From assembly GCA_965112735.1 (NCBI GenBank), contig OZ218955.1:3472001-3536000 (forward strand): a stretch of 64,000 nucleotides of DNA, written 5' to 3'. The notes under the pieces are model-generated. The model was not told the origin of the DNA. It saw only the letters and a list, made by a program, of their open reading frames with translations, and searched no databases. This stretch comes from Phaeosaccion multiseriatum (taxonomy: Eukaryota; Ochrophyta, other classes). Positions 1 through 11,370 of the stretch are shown piece by piece; positions within the stretch are counted from its first letter, which is position 1, and every line of letters begins with the position of its first letter. The position numbers were made by a program, and so were the translations under genes.

Positions 1-1032
1 TCTCCACCTCTCTGGCCATTGCCCGGGCCGCGAGGGAGCTCTTCGCGTCTCTGAGCGCCACGAATAGGGCAGGATTGAACCCCATTCACTCGGCCATCTT
101 CGGCTGCGGCAATGACGAGAGGTGTGTGTGTGTGTGCCTCCTCCTCCTCCTGCTTCTTCTCCTCCTCCTCCTCCTCCTCCTCCTCCTCCTCCTCAACCCC
201 TACTTTCTCTCCCTTCCCCCCCTCAGTGTGGGCCCCGTCCTTAAGGCTCTGAAGGACTTGTTCTCCTCCTCCCCGGGTGCTTGGGAAGCCGCCCTGAGCG
301 CTCACGAGGAGGGCAAGATAGGAACGCCTCTCCAGGTAGGTATCATCTCTACTGTGGTTGTGCATGCAGGCGTATGGGCGTACGTGCATACCTGCATACG
401 TGGATGTCGGGGCGAAGAGTTGCAAGCTCCCCCCCTCGAGTTACAAGCAGTCACTACGCCTCTTAACCCCCCCCCCCCCCTCCTCTTCCTCCTCCTCCTC
501 CTCCCCCTCCTCCTCCTCCTCCTCCTCCTCCTCCTCCTCCTCCTCCTCCTCCTCCTCCTCCTCCTCCTCCTCCCCCTCCTCCTCCTCCCCCTCCCCCTCC
601 TCCTCCTCCTCCTCCCCCTCCTCCTCCCCTCCCAGGTGGCCCTCAGTAACATGAACACCCATGCCGTCAAGTGCCTTCTCGAGCTGAAGGCTCCAGTGCA
701 GGTGGCGTCAGCGGACGAAGAGCTGGGCTGGAGCGTGCTGCACTTGGCAGCTGCTAGTGGCAAGTCGGCGTGCTTGGAGGCACTGCTGGAGGCGCTGACG
801 GACGAGCAAGTGCGCGAGATGTGGGGGCCGCCGCAGTGGGGGAGGGACGCCAATGTACGTGTGAGCATGGGCACATGCATACATATATGCATGCACAAAT
901 ACACACACGTACATACATACACAGCACACGCACACACACACACACAAACACCCCCCCCCCACACACACACGCTCACGCTGGGATGCCAAAGCGAATGGCT
1001 CTCTTTGGTGCAAATGGTGATGCTCATCTCTG

Positions 1033-1068
<36 letters not shown>

Positions 1069-2115
1069 CCCCCCTCTCTCCCTCTCTCCCTCTCTCTCTC
1101 TGCTGTGTGTGTGTGTGTGTGTGGTGAATGCCTTGGAGCAGACCCGCAAGGGTATCACTCCCTTCCACTTGGCCGTGTTCAACGGCTGCTCGGCGGCTGT
1201 GCAGACTGCTCTCCTCGCTGCCATCAAGAAGGCCGGAGGGAGTGACAGCAGCATCAGTGAGCAGGCCTTGAGCGCACAGAGCGAGTCTGGAGAGAACGCC
1301 CTGCACACGGCTGCGAAGGTGTCCGGAGCAGCAAGCTTAAAGCTGCTGCTCAACGACAAGGCAGGCAGTGGGGAGAAGGAAGGAGGGGCAGGAGGTGCAG
1401 GAGGTGGTGATGTGGCGGTCGTCGAGGCTGTGAGGCAGGCCATGCTCGCGCAGGAGAATGTCGCCGGGCACATCCCTCTGGACACCGCTATTGCTCAGCT
1501 GCAGCAGGGCGTCCTCGGACAGACGCTGACCCGCAATGAAAGTGATGAGGAGAGCGACGACTATTACGACAGTGAGGACAGTGACTTTGAGGAACGGAAG
1601 GAGGCGAAGAAAGATGTGGTGGAGGAGAAGAACGTGGTGGCGGCCTATGCGGAGCTTCGAGCGGCGACTCAGGAGCAGACGGACTTCAAGAGAAAGGTGC
1701 GTCTGTCACATCACTCATCCTTTGTCCCCTTTACTCCCTCCACTCACTCCACCGAGTCAACTCCTCCACTCATGTGACTCATCCCTCCTCCCCCCTACTC
1801 CCTCCACCCCACTCACACCCTTCTATCACCCCATTCACCCTCCCTCCCTGTGCCCAGGGTGCGACTTTCGCAGAAGTCGAACAAGCGGCGGCCGCGGCTG
1901 CTTCTCGGGCCCACGGAAGCGGCTATGGAAGGCAAACCGACGCTGCCAAGCAGAGAGTGATGAAGAACATGGAGGGGGGTGGCACTTCGGGGCGCAGCCG
2001 AACGAGAGCAGTGCCGAGTGTTTCCGGGTCGAGTTCCCGTGGCCCCTCTGCTGCGGAGGGCATGGTGGAGTCGGCGAGGAAGGACTTGGGCTCTTGCATC
2101 CCGAGGAAGAAGTGA
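1..2115 (+). CDS. Ankyrin-repeat protein, 3' part (5' end outside window)
   Basis: Partial gene. Exons 1-121, 227-335, 636-854, 1142-1696 and 1858-2115 join in frame with GT-AG borders, giving 419 visible residues and a TGA stop at 2113-2115. Ankyrin-type helix pairs are visible: NRAGLNPIHSAIFGCG in exon 1, GWSVLHLAAASGKSACLEALL in part in exon 3, GITPFHLAVFNGCSAAVQ and GENALHTAAKVSGAASLKLLL in exon 4. Ankyrin repeats bind other proteins; the partner here is unknown. The C-terminal part is acidic (ESDEESDDYYDSEDSDFEE) and then becomes Ala/Ser/Arg-rich with no recognised domain. Introns carry (CTC)n, (TCC)n and mixed (CA)n/(CT)n/(TG)n arrays. The acceptor at 1141 is the first AG after a long array, so a few residues there could differ. 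The start codon and N-terminal domains lie upstream of this window. Confidence 0.8.
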
Positions 2116-2789
2116 AGGAGGGGAGCAGGCGAGCAGGCGCCTTGATCGATTGATGGGTGGATTGATTGATTTGATTTATTGCTTGGAGGGAGGGAGGGAG
2201 GGGAGAGTCGCTTTGGTTTGTTGATGGATGGATGGATGGGTTCATTGATTGGTTGATTTGATGCTCTAGGGTAGGGGGGGAGGGACGGGAGGGGGAAAGG
2301 GAGGGAGGAAGGAAAGGAGCCTGTCTCCGACACTTCAACAAGCGAAAGGAGCGTGGCACATTCTTCCTTGTTTCTTCCTTTCGTTCGTTCTTTCAAGAAG
2401 AATGTTCTTCTGGGGGTACACGGTTTATGTTCCTTTGTCGATTGGAGTTTACTGTAAGACAGCAGGAGGGAGAGGGGGTGCAGACGACTTTACTTCAAAG
2501 GGCAAAAGGTGGGTATATATATACTCTCTCTTTCTTGCTTCCTTCGTTTCTTTCAAGAGCAATGCCCTTTGGGTCACACAATGTGCACCGGGTTTATGTT
2601 CATCGACTCGTCCTGCATGGCATTATGCCAGCAGGGCCACGGAGGGGGGGTTTATTATTTTCAATTATTAGTTTTTTGTTTTGTTTGTTGTTTTATTTCA
2701 GTAGCTTCTTTTACTTTTGTAAAAATAGATAAAAAAGCCTGGTGTGTAGTCTTAGGTGACTGCTGCGCCTTGGAGTGGTTATGACATTC
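2116..2789. other. Convergent 3' intergenic region
   Basis: No gene is seen. The ankyrin gene ends on the left and the mTERF-like gene ends on the right, so this stretch should hold both 3' UTRs. It contains imperfect GATT/GATG repeats (about 2140-2265) and an AT-rich, T-rich block (about 2655-2740) with A-rich runs that could serve polyadenylation. The short open frames here have no recognisable protein features. Confidence 0.5.
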
Positions 2790-5099
2790 TCAAGTCCACG
2801 TTTTGAAGGCCTCAAGCCCACGGCCTTCCCCTAGCCGGCTCGACCCAGCTCTCCTGCTTCTTGCTGCTGCGGTATGAGCAAAAGCCTCCGCTGCCATGGC
2901 TGCTGATTCTGCCAACTCCTCCTCGAAAATGAAGGCGGGGATGCGTGCACAGAGCTTATGCACATGCGTCTCAAAGTTGGGTTCGATACCGTAAGACCGC
3001 AGTAGCGCGAGACGGGGCACCAGGCTGCGCTTGATGCTTCGGCGCATAAGTTTGGGCATCATCAAGCCCACTCGCTGAGGTGTGGCTCCCTCCATCTCCC
3101 GCGTAAGGAGCTCGAGGATGGCCTTGCACTTGTCGAGCTTCTTCTCTTTGAACAAGCGCATCTTCGATTCAGTGTTGAACAGGGCCAGGGTCTCGGCCTC
3201 ACTCAGACCGAGAGCGCTTTCAAACCACGCCATCTTCTCCTCCATCAGCCCCGCTGCGTCCAACCCGTTCTGTCGGGACAGCCAATCCTCGAACTGCCAA
3301 CCTGAGTACGTGAAGGCCGCCCTCATATGGGGCGTCAGTAGCAGCTGCTCGATGCCCTTGGCCCGGATCCTGGCCAGTCGTGGCTTGACAACCCGATCCA
3401 CACTATTGTGTCCAAAGTAGCGCCACATTTCCAACCCAATCTCTCGGGGCGTGTAACGGCCGTGTGTTTCCTCCATCACCAACGCCACCACCTCTCTCAT
3501 CTTGGGCACACTCGTGGACGTGACCTTGATCCTTTGGGTGGGGAGGCTCATGCTTTCATTCCACTCTTGTTCCGTCAAGCCGAGCTCGCCCACGTAATAC
3601 TCCTTCGTGGCTGCTTCCTTGTGCTCCTTAGCCCCTACTCCTTGCCCTACCTCTAAGCGCTGAAACCACTTCTCGAAAAGAACCGCTTGAAGCTGAGTAA
3701 CGGCGCGGGCATGTCGGCCAAGCACGGGGCGAATGCCGAGGTCCTTGATACGTTGAATTCTCCCCTTGATGGTTCGTTCCACGCTGTTGCCCGTCTGCAA
3801 GTAAGGCATGAGTAGCCCTACTTCCCTCGGTGTGGCCCCGTCCATCTCCTCCATCATCAGGTTGGCAATGCTCCGGAGCTTGCGAAGACTGCCCACGTGT
3901 AACCGCCGAAAAAGGGCGGGTTGCAGGGTGATTTCCTCCCATTCGTGGTCCTGCAAGAAAAGCTCACTCTGGAGCCATTCCCTCTTGGCCTCGATTTTGC
4001 TTTTTTGCCTATCCGTAGGCTGCACCCGCGTGCTCACCGCAAACAGGTCCGTCAGATGCTCACCCCAGACGGGCAGAGGCTTTCCTTCTTCTCCCCCTCC
4101 CACCCCTCCTTTTTGCCGCTTGTTGAAAGACTCCAGCCGCCGTTTCACAGTAGGCTCTAGTGCCGGCCCCAGCTCTGGGCACTTTAATACTGCCATACCT
4201 ACGCTCACCGGGTCTGCTCCATTGAACCCCTGCACGAGAAGCTTCACCAGAGACTGAAGCTCTGGCAAGGTGGTCATCTCAACCCTCCTCTTCACCTCGG
4301 GGAGAAGGAGTTTCGCCCAGTTGGATTGGCTCACACCCAGCGCTTCCACAAACCACCGCCGCTTCTCCTCCAGCGACCCTTCCTTCTCCCGCGAGACCTG
4401 CCTGCTCAACCAAATGTCAAAATCCTCCTGCCTCCTGACACGAAACACCTGTTTGGCATGCCGATCGAACTCCGGGGTGATGCCTCGCTTCTTGAGTCGC
4501 TCCAGGCGACGCTCTCCCATCCGGAGGGGGCTACTCAGCACGATCGGGAGAATGAGACCAATCTTCCTATTTGTGGCCCCCTCCAGCTCGGCCAGCAAAG
4601 TTGCCACAACGGCACGCATCTTGGACAGAGAGCTGTTGAGGATTGGGACAGCTGTTCGCATCGCGTCCCACTCTGCCTGCGAGAGGCCCAACTCGTCCAC
4701 AAGGTAGGCTTGCTTCGCCTTCATCTTTGGTGATTGCAAATCATAGGCAGCAGCAGTGGTAGAGCCAGACTCACTGCTGCTGCCAGAGTCACTGCTCCTG
4801 GTGCTGCCGCTGAAGAGGAGAAGGCTGCTGACTGCACCATCATTTCCCCTCCTCCAACCGCGATTAATCGATGCGCAGCTGCTACTGCTGCTGCTTCTGC
4901 TGCTGCGTAGACCAGCCTCGGCTCTGTGGGTGATGCTGCTTCTGCATGGTCGCCTCGTGCTTCCACCATCTCCCTTCGAAGAGCTCTTCTGTGGAGCAGC
5001 AGCCGGGGTGAAGCAGCGCCCCCTCCACAACAGTACCCACACGAATCCAAGGGAGAAGAGGCGGTTATGGTGCGGTTGCCATGGCCTTGCTCTTTGCAT
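2790..5099 (-). CDS. mTERF-like helical-repeat protein, possibly organellar
   Basis: Uninterrupted frame of 769 residues. The first ATG is at 5099-5097; the frame stays open further upstream but without another ATG. After an N-terminal leader and a Ser/Glu-rich stretch come about five diverged repeats of 110-130 residues. Each starts like LGLSxxEWxxM and continues with a block such as GATPREVGLLMPYL followed by a basic helix ending in LGIRP or YGIEP. The helix rhythm and the repeated leucine/proline positions resemble mTERF proteins, which bind organellar nucleic acid. The match is by pattern only; another alpha-solenoid family is possible. The leader has a hydrophobic stretch (LFSLGFVWVLLW) ending at RCFTPAAAP, which fits a two-part heterokont plastid leader with Phe after the cleavage site. 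It is one of the few genes here without introns. Confidence 0.5.
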   Translation of the reverse strand: MQRARPWQPHHNRLFSLGFVWVLLWRGRCFTPAAAPQKSSSKGDGGSTRRPCRSSITHRAEAGLRSSRSSSSSSCASINRGWRRGNDGAVSSLLLFSGSTRSSDSGSSSESGSTTAAAYDLQSPKMKAKQAYLVDELGLSQAEWDAMRTAVPILNSSLSKMRAVVATLLAELEGATNRKIGLILPIVLSSPLRMGERRLERLKKRGITPEFDRHAKQVFRVRRQEDFDIWLSRQVSREKEGSLEEKRRWFVEALGVSQSNWAKLLLPEVKRRVEMTTLPELQSLVKLLVQGFNGADPVSVGMAVLKCPELGPALEPTVKRRLESFNKRQKGGVGGGEEGKPLPVWGEHLTDLFAVSTRVQPTDRQKSKIEAKREWLQSELFLQDHEWEEITLQPALFRRLHVGSLRKLRSIANLMMEEMDGATPREVGLLMPYLQTGNSVERTIKGRIQRIKDLGIRPVLGRHARAVTQLQAVLFEKWFQRLEVGQGVGAKEHKEAATKEYYVGELGLTEQEWNESMSLPTQRIKVTSTSVPKMREVVALVMEETHGRYTPREIGLEMWRYFGHNSVDRVVKPRLARIRAKGIEQLLLTPHMRAAFTYSGWQFEDWLSRQNGLDAAGLMEEKMAWFESALGLSEAETLALFNTESKMRLFKEKKLDKCKAILELLTREMEGATPQRVGLMMPKLMRRSIKRSLVPRLALLRSYGIEPNFETHVHKLCARIPAFIFEEELAESAAMAAEAFAHTAAARSRRAGSSRLGEGRGLEAFKTWT

Positions 5100-5600
5100 G
5101 TGCCCCGCGCTCAAAATTATCGATGGCTCCAACGTCTTGAACGAAGGACCGCAGCACTTGCTACGGACGAAGAAGAGGGGCGAATGTTTAGACTTGACAG
5201 TAGAAGCTCACACAGACTCGAGCATTTTGAGGGACAGCAGAGCTGAGAAGAGACGAGTCTGCAATAAAAAAAAGGGGGGGTATTGTTGGAGAACCAACCT
5301 TCTAACGTGGTATCTGTGAGCATAGAAAAATGAAACTGAAACTGTAAACTGTTTTTTCCCTCCTTTTATACTACAGTATGCACAGGCATTATTCACAAAA
5401 AGGCCTCCATGCAGCGATCCCGTGAACCCTCTCCTACCCCGCCCTTCTCCCCATGGCTCAAGCAAAGGAAGCGCGTTCGCTTTCCAGCGATGGTCGCCCG
5501 TGAAGAGTAGCGTAGGCTGCCGTCGCCTAATCCCCAATCCACTGGTAGCTGTGGCTGAGGCAACTCCTCCTCCCCAATGTGGACCCCATTGGGCATAAAT
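5100..5600. promoter_or_regulatory. Intergenic: upstream region of mTERF-like gene and 3' flank of HTATIP2-like gene
   Basis: About 500 bases between two genes on the minus strand. It should carry the promoter and 5' UTR of the mTERF-like gene and the 3' UTR of the HTATIP2-like gene. The frame in 5100-5132 is open without an ATG. No clear TATA box or other motif was identified. Confidence 0.35.
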
Positions 5601-7044
5601 TCAGAATATCCTCGGCCGCCCCTCCGCGTTCGGTCCCGCCAGTGCCTTAATGTCCTTAACATCGAAGGTAGATACGGTTGCCGCTGCATCACCGGGGGCT
5701 CCCTGCGGTTCGGCCTCTGCGGCTGCCCCTCCCTTCGCCTCCGCCCCCCCCCCTTCTCCTTCTCCTCCTCCTCCTCCTCCTCCTGCTGCTGCTGCTGCCA
5801 CCTTATCCTCCATATCTCTGACCATGGCCCTGCCCACAGAGGCCACAGGCAGAGAGCTCATCAACATCATGCCCAGCTTCTCCACCCCTCTCGCGTCCTC
5901 GCCTCTGTCGAGCAGGCCGGGCCGGAACACGGAGGTCAGCGGGAAGTGCTGCTTCTTGACTTCTTCTTCGCCCCTGTGGCAGGGCAACAGCATTACAGCA
6001 TTACAGTAGAGGCACAGCAGCAGCAGCAGTAGCAGCAGCAGCAAGCGCGGGGCAAGGGTCAACACGGGGCGAGAAAGGGAGGGGGGAGGTGGAATGAGAT
6101 CACAACGGGGTGGCGACGCCAAAATAAGGGAAGGGAAAAAGCAACACGCAGGCAGCAAGACCGAAAGACAAGATGGATGGAGTGAGAAGGGAGTCGCACC
6201 GGCCCTTGGTCTTGAGGTAGAGGCTGTAGAAGGCACCCGCGCTGGCCCCTCGGGAAGAGAGCAGGCTAAACCCCTCAACTGCGGCCTCCTTGGCTGCAGC
6301 ACTGGCGCTCTGCAGGGGAGGGAGTACCGAGGATGGCAGCACAGAGAACAAGCCGGAGACAAAGCTCAGAGGCAAGAGAGAAACTGAGACAAGAGCGAGG
6401 GGGGGGTATGAGGCCCGGACGGTTCAATGAACATCGCCTCTTCCTTTCGTTCTGTCACACCTCAAGATAGCCCAAGTCAATCTCCACGAATTTTTTGGCC
6501 GATCCAGCGTCCTTCCTCGTCGTGCCGAGGGTGTAGAACACGACGGTGGGAGCAGGAGCTGGGGACCCACCAGACTTGCCGGAGAGTAGTGGCGTGTAAG
6601 TTGATGCGTTCGTCACGTCGACCTGCTGGATGTTGAGCTTGCTCGGGGGGGAGGAGGCCTCGTCTCCGTCTTCACCCCCCCCGAGCCAAACGGATGGCTG
6701 CACAGGGCGTCGCGTCAAAGCCACCACCTCTTCGCACTGGAGGGTGGGGGGAGGGGAATGATCGATGGGGTAGGAAAGGGGTGTGAGAGAGGCGTGGAGG
6801 GCCGCCATCAGCCAAGATACTTCCTCGCTCTCTCTACTCTTTCCTCGGTATCCACTACTCTTTACCTCGCCCTCCTACCTTGGAGCTCTTGACAAGTTCT
6901 CGCACGACGTCCCTGAAACGATAAAGAGGGAAGAGGGAGAAGAAAGGGGGAGATGAGGGACAAGAAGAACAACAAGAGGGAGGGCGGGACGATAGCTCAC
7001 CTTCCTACCGCGCCTGTTGACCCGAATACCACGGCCCTGTACAT
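5601..7044 (-). CDS. HTATIP2/FMP52-like NAD(P)-binding Rossmann protein
   Basis: Five exons join in frame on the minus strand: 7044-7001, 6912-6879, 6736-6461, 6309-6200 and 5973-5601, giving 278 residues. The start is MYRAVVFGSTGAVGR, with a GxTGxxG dinucleotide-binding turn right after the first strand. Next come CEEVVALTRRP, VVFYTLGTTRKDAGSAKKFVEIDLGY, EGFSLLSSRGAS, FYSLYLKTKGRGEEEVKK and LTSVFRPGLLDRGEDAR. These blocks, in this order, are the hallmark of atypical short-chain dehydrogenases of the HTATIP2 (TIP30)/yeast Fmp52 family. YxxxK of the active site appears as YLKTKG. Usual length is about 230-250; the extra length is a Gly/Ala/Glu-rich insert and tail (about residues 205-255) followed by FDVKDIKALAGPNAEGRPRIF, which is unlike the family. 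Substrate unknown. Confidence 0.85.
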
Positions 7045-8079
7045 GCTTTGCTTTAGAAACTAAAAGGAAAGGGGAATGGGAATTAGAAAATAGAAAGAGG
7101 TAAGAGTGGCGTTAAATGCTTCCTTTCAGAACTTAGAAGGAGGTACAATAGAGCACGCTTTCTTTTATCATTTTGCTTCTTACCTCTCCTGATGACCCGG
7201 ATGCGGACTTAAGAGAAAAGAAGAGAGGAAAATGAGAGAAGGGGGGAAAAGGAAAAGGGGGAAAAGGGAATCGATATTTGGTATCGATATCGATATTTTT
7301 TGGAATAAAAATTTGATATTAAATTTTTTCTTCGGTCTCCCCCTCTCACAGTCGTTGCTGCTGCACTGCTCACTCCGTGCCGCTGGAGCTCTTTGCAAAT
7401 GGGCGGCCGAAAGAATCAAATCAGCGTGAATAAATGAATGGGTGCACATCTGACCCGAAGCACCGAGCCATATGACCCGACCCCCCGACCATTAGGGGGA
7501 AGACGGCTTATGCTCGATGCTGAGTGAATGGTAACCCGTACAGGCATGCCAGCAGGGCCACAGTGCTCCAGCGAGATAGTAGCGAGGCTGCCATTGCTGG
7601 GTAACTTCGCAGGCCCCAGCAGGAAAGCAGAGGACGCAAGCGCAGAAGCCCTCTGTCGCCTTCCCTGTCCCCCCCACGCAGTACGTCAGTGAGTGGCGAC
7701 GCTCACCCATCGTCTGTCGGCGTCACTTCCCGTCCTCCATTGGGGAGGAGGAACGGTCCTGCTCCATACTACCCACTAGGGCATCCTGACCACGCAATAA
7801 GTCCTTGAGTGATCGGACGTTCTGTTCGCCTCCCCCTCCCTTGGCCCCGTGGCGTGGTGCTTCCTCCCCAGTGCCATATACCCATATACCCCCACTCAAG
7901 CAAAGAAAAGCTCTTTCCTCGCGGTACGCGACCGTACTGCATGATTGTCCAATACGAACAACACGACTTGTGCAGGCTGCAGGGAAGTTGAGACTTCCAA
8001 TCCGGCAGTGCGCTAGGAGGTGTAAGGAGCAGAACAGCTGCGGGGTACTGCAGTAGGACAGTACAGCAAGGTGCTGCTG
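7045..8079. other. Intergenic between two minus-strand genes
   Basis: About 1 kb lies between the start of the HTATIP2-like gene and the end of the aldo-keto reductase gene. It should hold the HTATIP2-like promoter and 5' UTR and the reductase 3' UTR. Splice-like sites on the minus strand just upstream of 7044 (acceptor near 7060, donor near 7187) hint at a 5' UTR intron. A GATATC-rich, AT-rich patch lies at 7268-7330. I see no convincing coding exon. Confidence 0.4.
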
Positions 8080-10995
8080 CTACCGGAAGTATTTGGGGGC
8101 CGAGGGTTGGAAGGCCGCCGCAGCTTCATCGAAGGCTCGTAGCAGATCATCCGGGAGGGGCTGGGTGTCCACGCTTGCGTCGATGTTGGCCTTGCAGTGG
8201 GCCACACTGGACCCCCCAATGATGACTCCATCGCCATGTGCGCCCTCGAGGGCAGAGTGCAGGTGTAGCCAGCGTAGAGAGGCTGACACAAGGGTGGTGT
8301 TGTGCTTCTGGGGGAGGAGGAGGAGGAGGGGGAGGGGGAGGGGGAGGAGGAGGAGGGGGAGGAGGAGGGGAGGGGAGTAGGGTGGTGAGGGAGTAGTAGT
8401 AGTCGTAGTAGGAGGAGGAGGAGCAGAAGTAGGAGTTGGAGGAGGAGAGAAGAAGAAAGAGGAGGAGGGGGAGGAGGAGGAAGGTAAGGTGGCGAAGGAG
8501 GAGTAGGAGGAGGAGGCCGACCTCTTGCCCTCATAAAACTCGTCTCTGTCTCGTACGTTTCGCTGGCTGGCACGAGAGGGGGAAGGTTCAAATAAACTGA
8601 AACTGAAACTAACCTCGCACAACGCCTTGAGCTTCTCCACTGCTTCGAATATGGGGCGGTGCCAGAACCGCTCGCGATACCTATTCGGGGGGAGGGGACG
8701 GGGGAGCGCCGCAGGCAGGAGAGCCGAGAGCAGAAGGAGGGAGCGGGGGCGGGGAGGCGACACACCACCGAAGGAAGGACACAATCAGTTAGCGAAAAAA
8801 GGTGAAGCGAAGGGTCACTCCAGACTGCCACAGGAGGAACGGCGCGGGAGGGGTAGGGGAAAGTCAATCTGAATCTATACGCGTATACACAGAGGGGGGA
8901 GAGGACACAGGGGCAATCAACAGGGCTCTGCGAAGGGGGAGGGGAAGCAGTATGCCGCAGACGAGAGAGGTAGGCCGAGGGAGGGGGGAGAAGGAGCATG
9001 CACAGAGGAGAGAACGAGCAGCTCTGCTTTGCCTTTGCTCACCGTTGTCCCCACAGTGTATCGCCGTTGAACCTCCCCGACTTTGGATCATCGTCAAAAC
9101 TGTGCACTCCACTCAGCACTCCCCCTGGCGCATGCAACAGCCAAAGGCGAAACACAGGAAACGCGAGGCAAGGGGAGGTGAAGTGATGTGGTATGAGGTG
9201 AGGTGAAGGGGGGACGTGCCCAGTGATCGACGATCGACATCGAGCCCCTTCCATGCGACCCATATCGAAGCGTCTGTCCTCCAATCAACCAACCCCACTG
9301 ACGTCACCTGCGAGGGGGTTGTATGCGTAGAAGCTCATACCCATGGCCCTCAAGGCCGGCAGCAGCTCGGCCTCAACCTCTCGCGTGACAGCATTGTACA
9401 TCCCCTGGTAAACGCTGGGAGGGGGGAGACCCAGGGCCTTGCAGCGATGGTGAATGTCTACCACCTTTTGAGTCAGCCAGGGTGGGTGAGTGGGTGAGAG
9501 GGGCAGGAAGCGGCAGACAACATAGCGAGAGAGGGAGAAGGAGAGAGTCACACGCAGGCGGTGGGGAGGCGGAGAGGCGAGTTCTCACGCACCTGCCAAG
9601 CAGCAAAGTTGGAGAGCCCCCACTCCACGAACTTTCCCTCCTGTGCAGGGATAGATGGATGAAGACATAGATGAGAGATGAAGATTGATGGATACATAAC
9701 ATACGGCAGATAGGTGCCCGAAACACTGAAGAGTCACCACGACAAGACAAGACAGACAAGAGGAAAGGGAAAGAACACAACACACCTTTTTGAGCTCGAG
9801 GAGGGCCTTGAGCGTGTCGTCGATGGGTGTGTCATGGTCTGGCGCGTGTAAGTAGTAGAGGTCGCAGCTGTCGAGCTTGAGATTGGCCAGCGATTTGCTG
9901 ATCTGTTCTTTCAAGAGGGAGGGCTGATTCGCAGGGAGACGGCGGGACATACGACGACAGAGGTGGGAGACGAAGGAGCGGGCAGGCAGGGAGTAAGGAG
10001 GGAGGCAGAGAGAGAGACAGGGGGAAGGGGGGCTCCGTTGTTAGGATAGTCCTCAGAGACTCTGAATGAGTGGGAAGGTGATGGGATTGGCGAGGGTGGG
10101 GTAAGGTGAGGTGAGTCGAGGTGAGACCGGGCTGTCACAGTTGTCGGGAAAGGTCCCGGGTGAGAAGGGGGAAGGGGGCACTTTTGTGGCGCTGCTGCGA
10201 TAGGCTCGTGCAGCAACCATGGAAGGGGCGGGATAGGAGCTGCCATGGGAGTGTGCAGCGAGGATGACACACACCTGGAGACCGGCACTAAGGGTCGTGG
10301 TGGTGGGATACCTGCCAGCAGAAGAGGAGGGTGGGTATTGTGGGAGGGGAGTGAGCGGTGGGAAAGAGAGAGAGAGAGTAGGGCGGACGAGAACAAAATA
10401 AGCACTCACCAGGGGTTGGCTTTGCTTGCCACTTTGTAGCCTCCCATGCCGATTTCGCCTGATGTTCAGAGCCGGACAAAAGGACCAAAGCAGTGGTAAA
10501 GTCAAAAGAAGTGGGGCAGTAGAAGAGAAGTGCGAGGTGGGTGCTGCTGTGTTTCCTTCCACCCTCTCAAGCCCCTCTCCACCCACCAACCACACCGCCC
10601 GCCACCCTCCGTCCCCACCTCTCACCGAGCGCCTCCTCCGTTCCCCCGCCTTGGTACATGATGGCCGAGTCGATGTCCTCGTGCCCCGCCGCTTTGAAGT
10701 ACTCAAGTACCTCTCCCGTGGCGGCCATGTCTAGCGGCTTGGGGATGGACATGGTGCCAAGGATGGTCTTCACCTTGGTGGGTGCGGCTGAGGCTGGGGT
10801 CCATAGAACGTTACGAAAGAGGTGACGCAAGAGACCACTTAGACAAGAAGGAGAAGCAGCAGCACCAGAGCAGATACGATGAGGCTCCCTTTATAACAAA
10901 ATAAAATATAATAAAAGGCAGAGGAGCGGTTCGGTCGGTCGGTCGGTGGTACCTAACTGCATTCCCCGCTTGATCGTGGAAAACGCTGCGGCCAT
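8080..10995 (-). CDS. Aldo-keto reductase, AKR7 (aldehyde reductase) type
   Basis: Ten exons join in frame on the minus strand: 10995-10953, 10787-10626, 10458-10410, 10311-10275, 9923-9786, 9640-9593, 9464-9308, 9124-9043, 8680-8614 and 8307-8080, giving 336 residues, the normal size. Blocks in order: KTILGTMSIP, GHEDIDSAIMYQGGGTEEALG (Asp and Tyr of the catalytic tetrad), GMGGYKVASKANPW (catalytic Lys), LDSCDLYYLHAPDHDTPIDDTL (catalytic His in LHAPDH), FVEWGLSNFAAWQ, PPSVYQGMYNAVTREVE, MSFYAYNPLAGGVLSG, RYRERFWH, and LEGAHGDGVIIGGSS with the NADPH-binding tail ending PKYFR. This is the AKR7 pattern (NADPH-dependent reduction of dialdehydes and succinic semialdehyde). The 37-base exon at 10311 restores both frame and family sequence, which supports the model. 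Purine arrays in the introns (8310-8510) are pyrimidine on the sense strand. Confidence 0.92.
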
Positions 10996-11370
10996 GTGCT
11001 GTTGCTGAGAGGCGACAACGACAGTGCCTAAAACAAACGCAATTCGATAACCCTTCTTTACCATTCCCTTCCTCTCGCTACCGGGGGCACCCGAATCGGC
11101 ATGCAAAAATACAATGCGGCTGCTCAGGTGGGCCATCGTCGCCACCTGTGTGGTTTGAATCACCACCCACCCAGTCAATGATGGAAAAACCAAGAAAATA
11201 ATACCCCGATCCCCCGCGCAAAAGCGAAGTTGTTGGCGGAAGCAAAATATGCAAATTTTCGGTCAAGCTCCCCATAAACTCTTCCGGCAAAGGCTCCTTC
11301 ACTTGCTTCTTATACCCTTTGCCTCATCAGCAGCTGCAGAGCACACACGCAGTCACAAACACTTTAGCCA
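10996..11370. promoter_or_regulatory. Divergent promoter: AKR7-like (-) and cysteine-module secreted protein (+)
   Basis: The two start codons lie 375 bases apart and point away from each other, so this stretch must hold both 5' UTRs and promoters. On the plus strand TTCTTATACCCTTT (about 11308-11321) is TATA-like. An AT-rich patch with AAAATATGCAAATTTTC lies near 11244. Both are weak matches and could be chance. Confidence 0.4.

Noticed and set aside
302-1306. Long minus-strand open frame with Arg/Glu-rich sequence
   Set aside because: It is antisense to ankyrin exons and to (TCC)n and (CT)n introns; the sequence is a reading of microsatellites.
5601-6362. Continuous 253-codon minus-strand frame
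   Set aside because: Only its last part (5973-5601) is coding. The earlier part is intron and an out-of-frame reading of the exon at 6309-6200; the spliced model fits the family far better.
7180-7449. Possible upstream exon of the HTATIP2-like gene (PHPGHQER frame)
   Set aside because: An ATG directly before the Rossmann strand (MYRAVVFG) gives a natural start, and the upstream frame adds nothing family-like. A 5' UTR intron remains possible.
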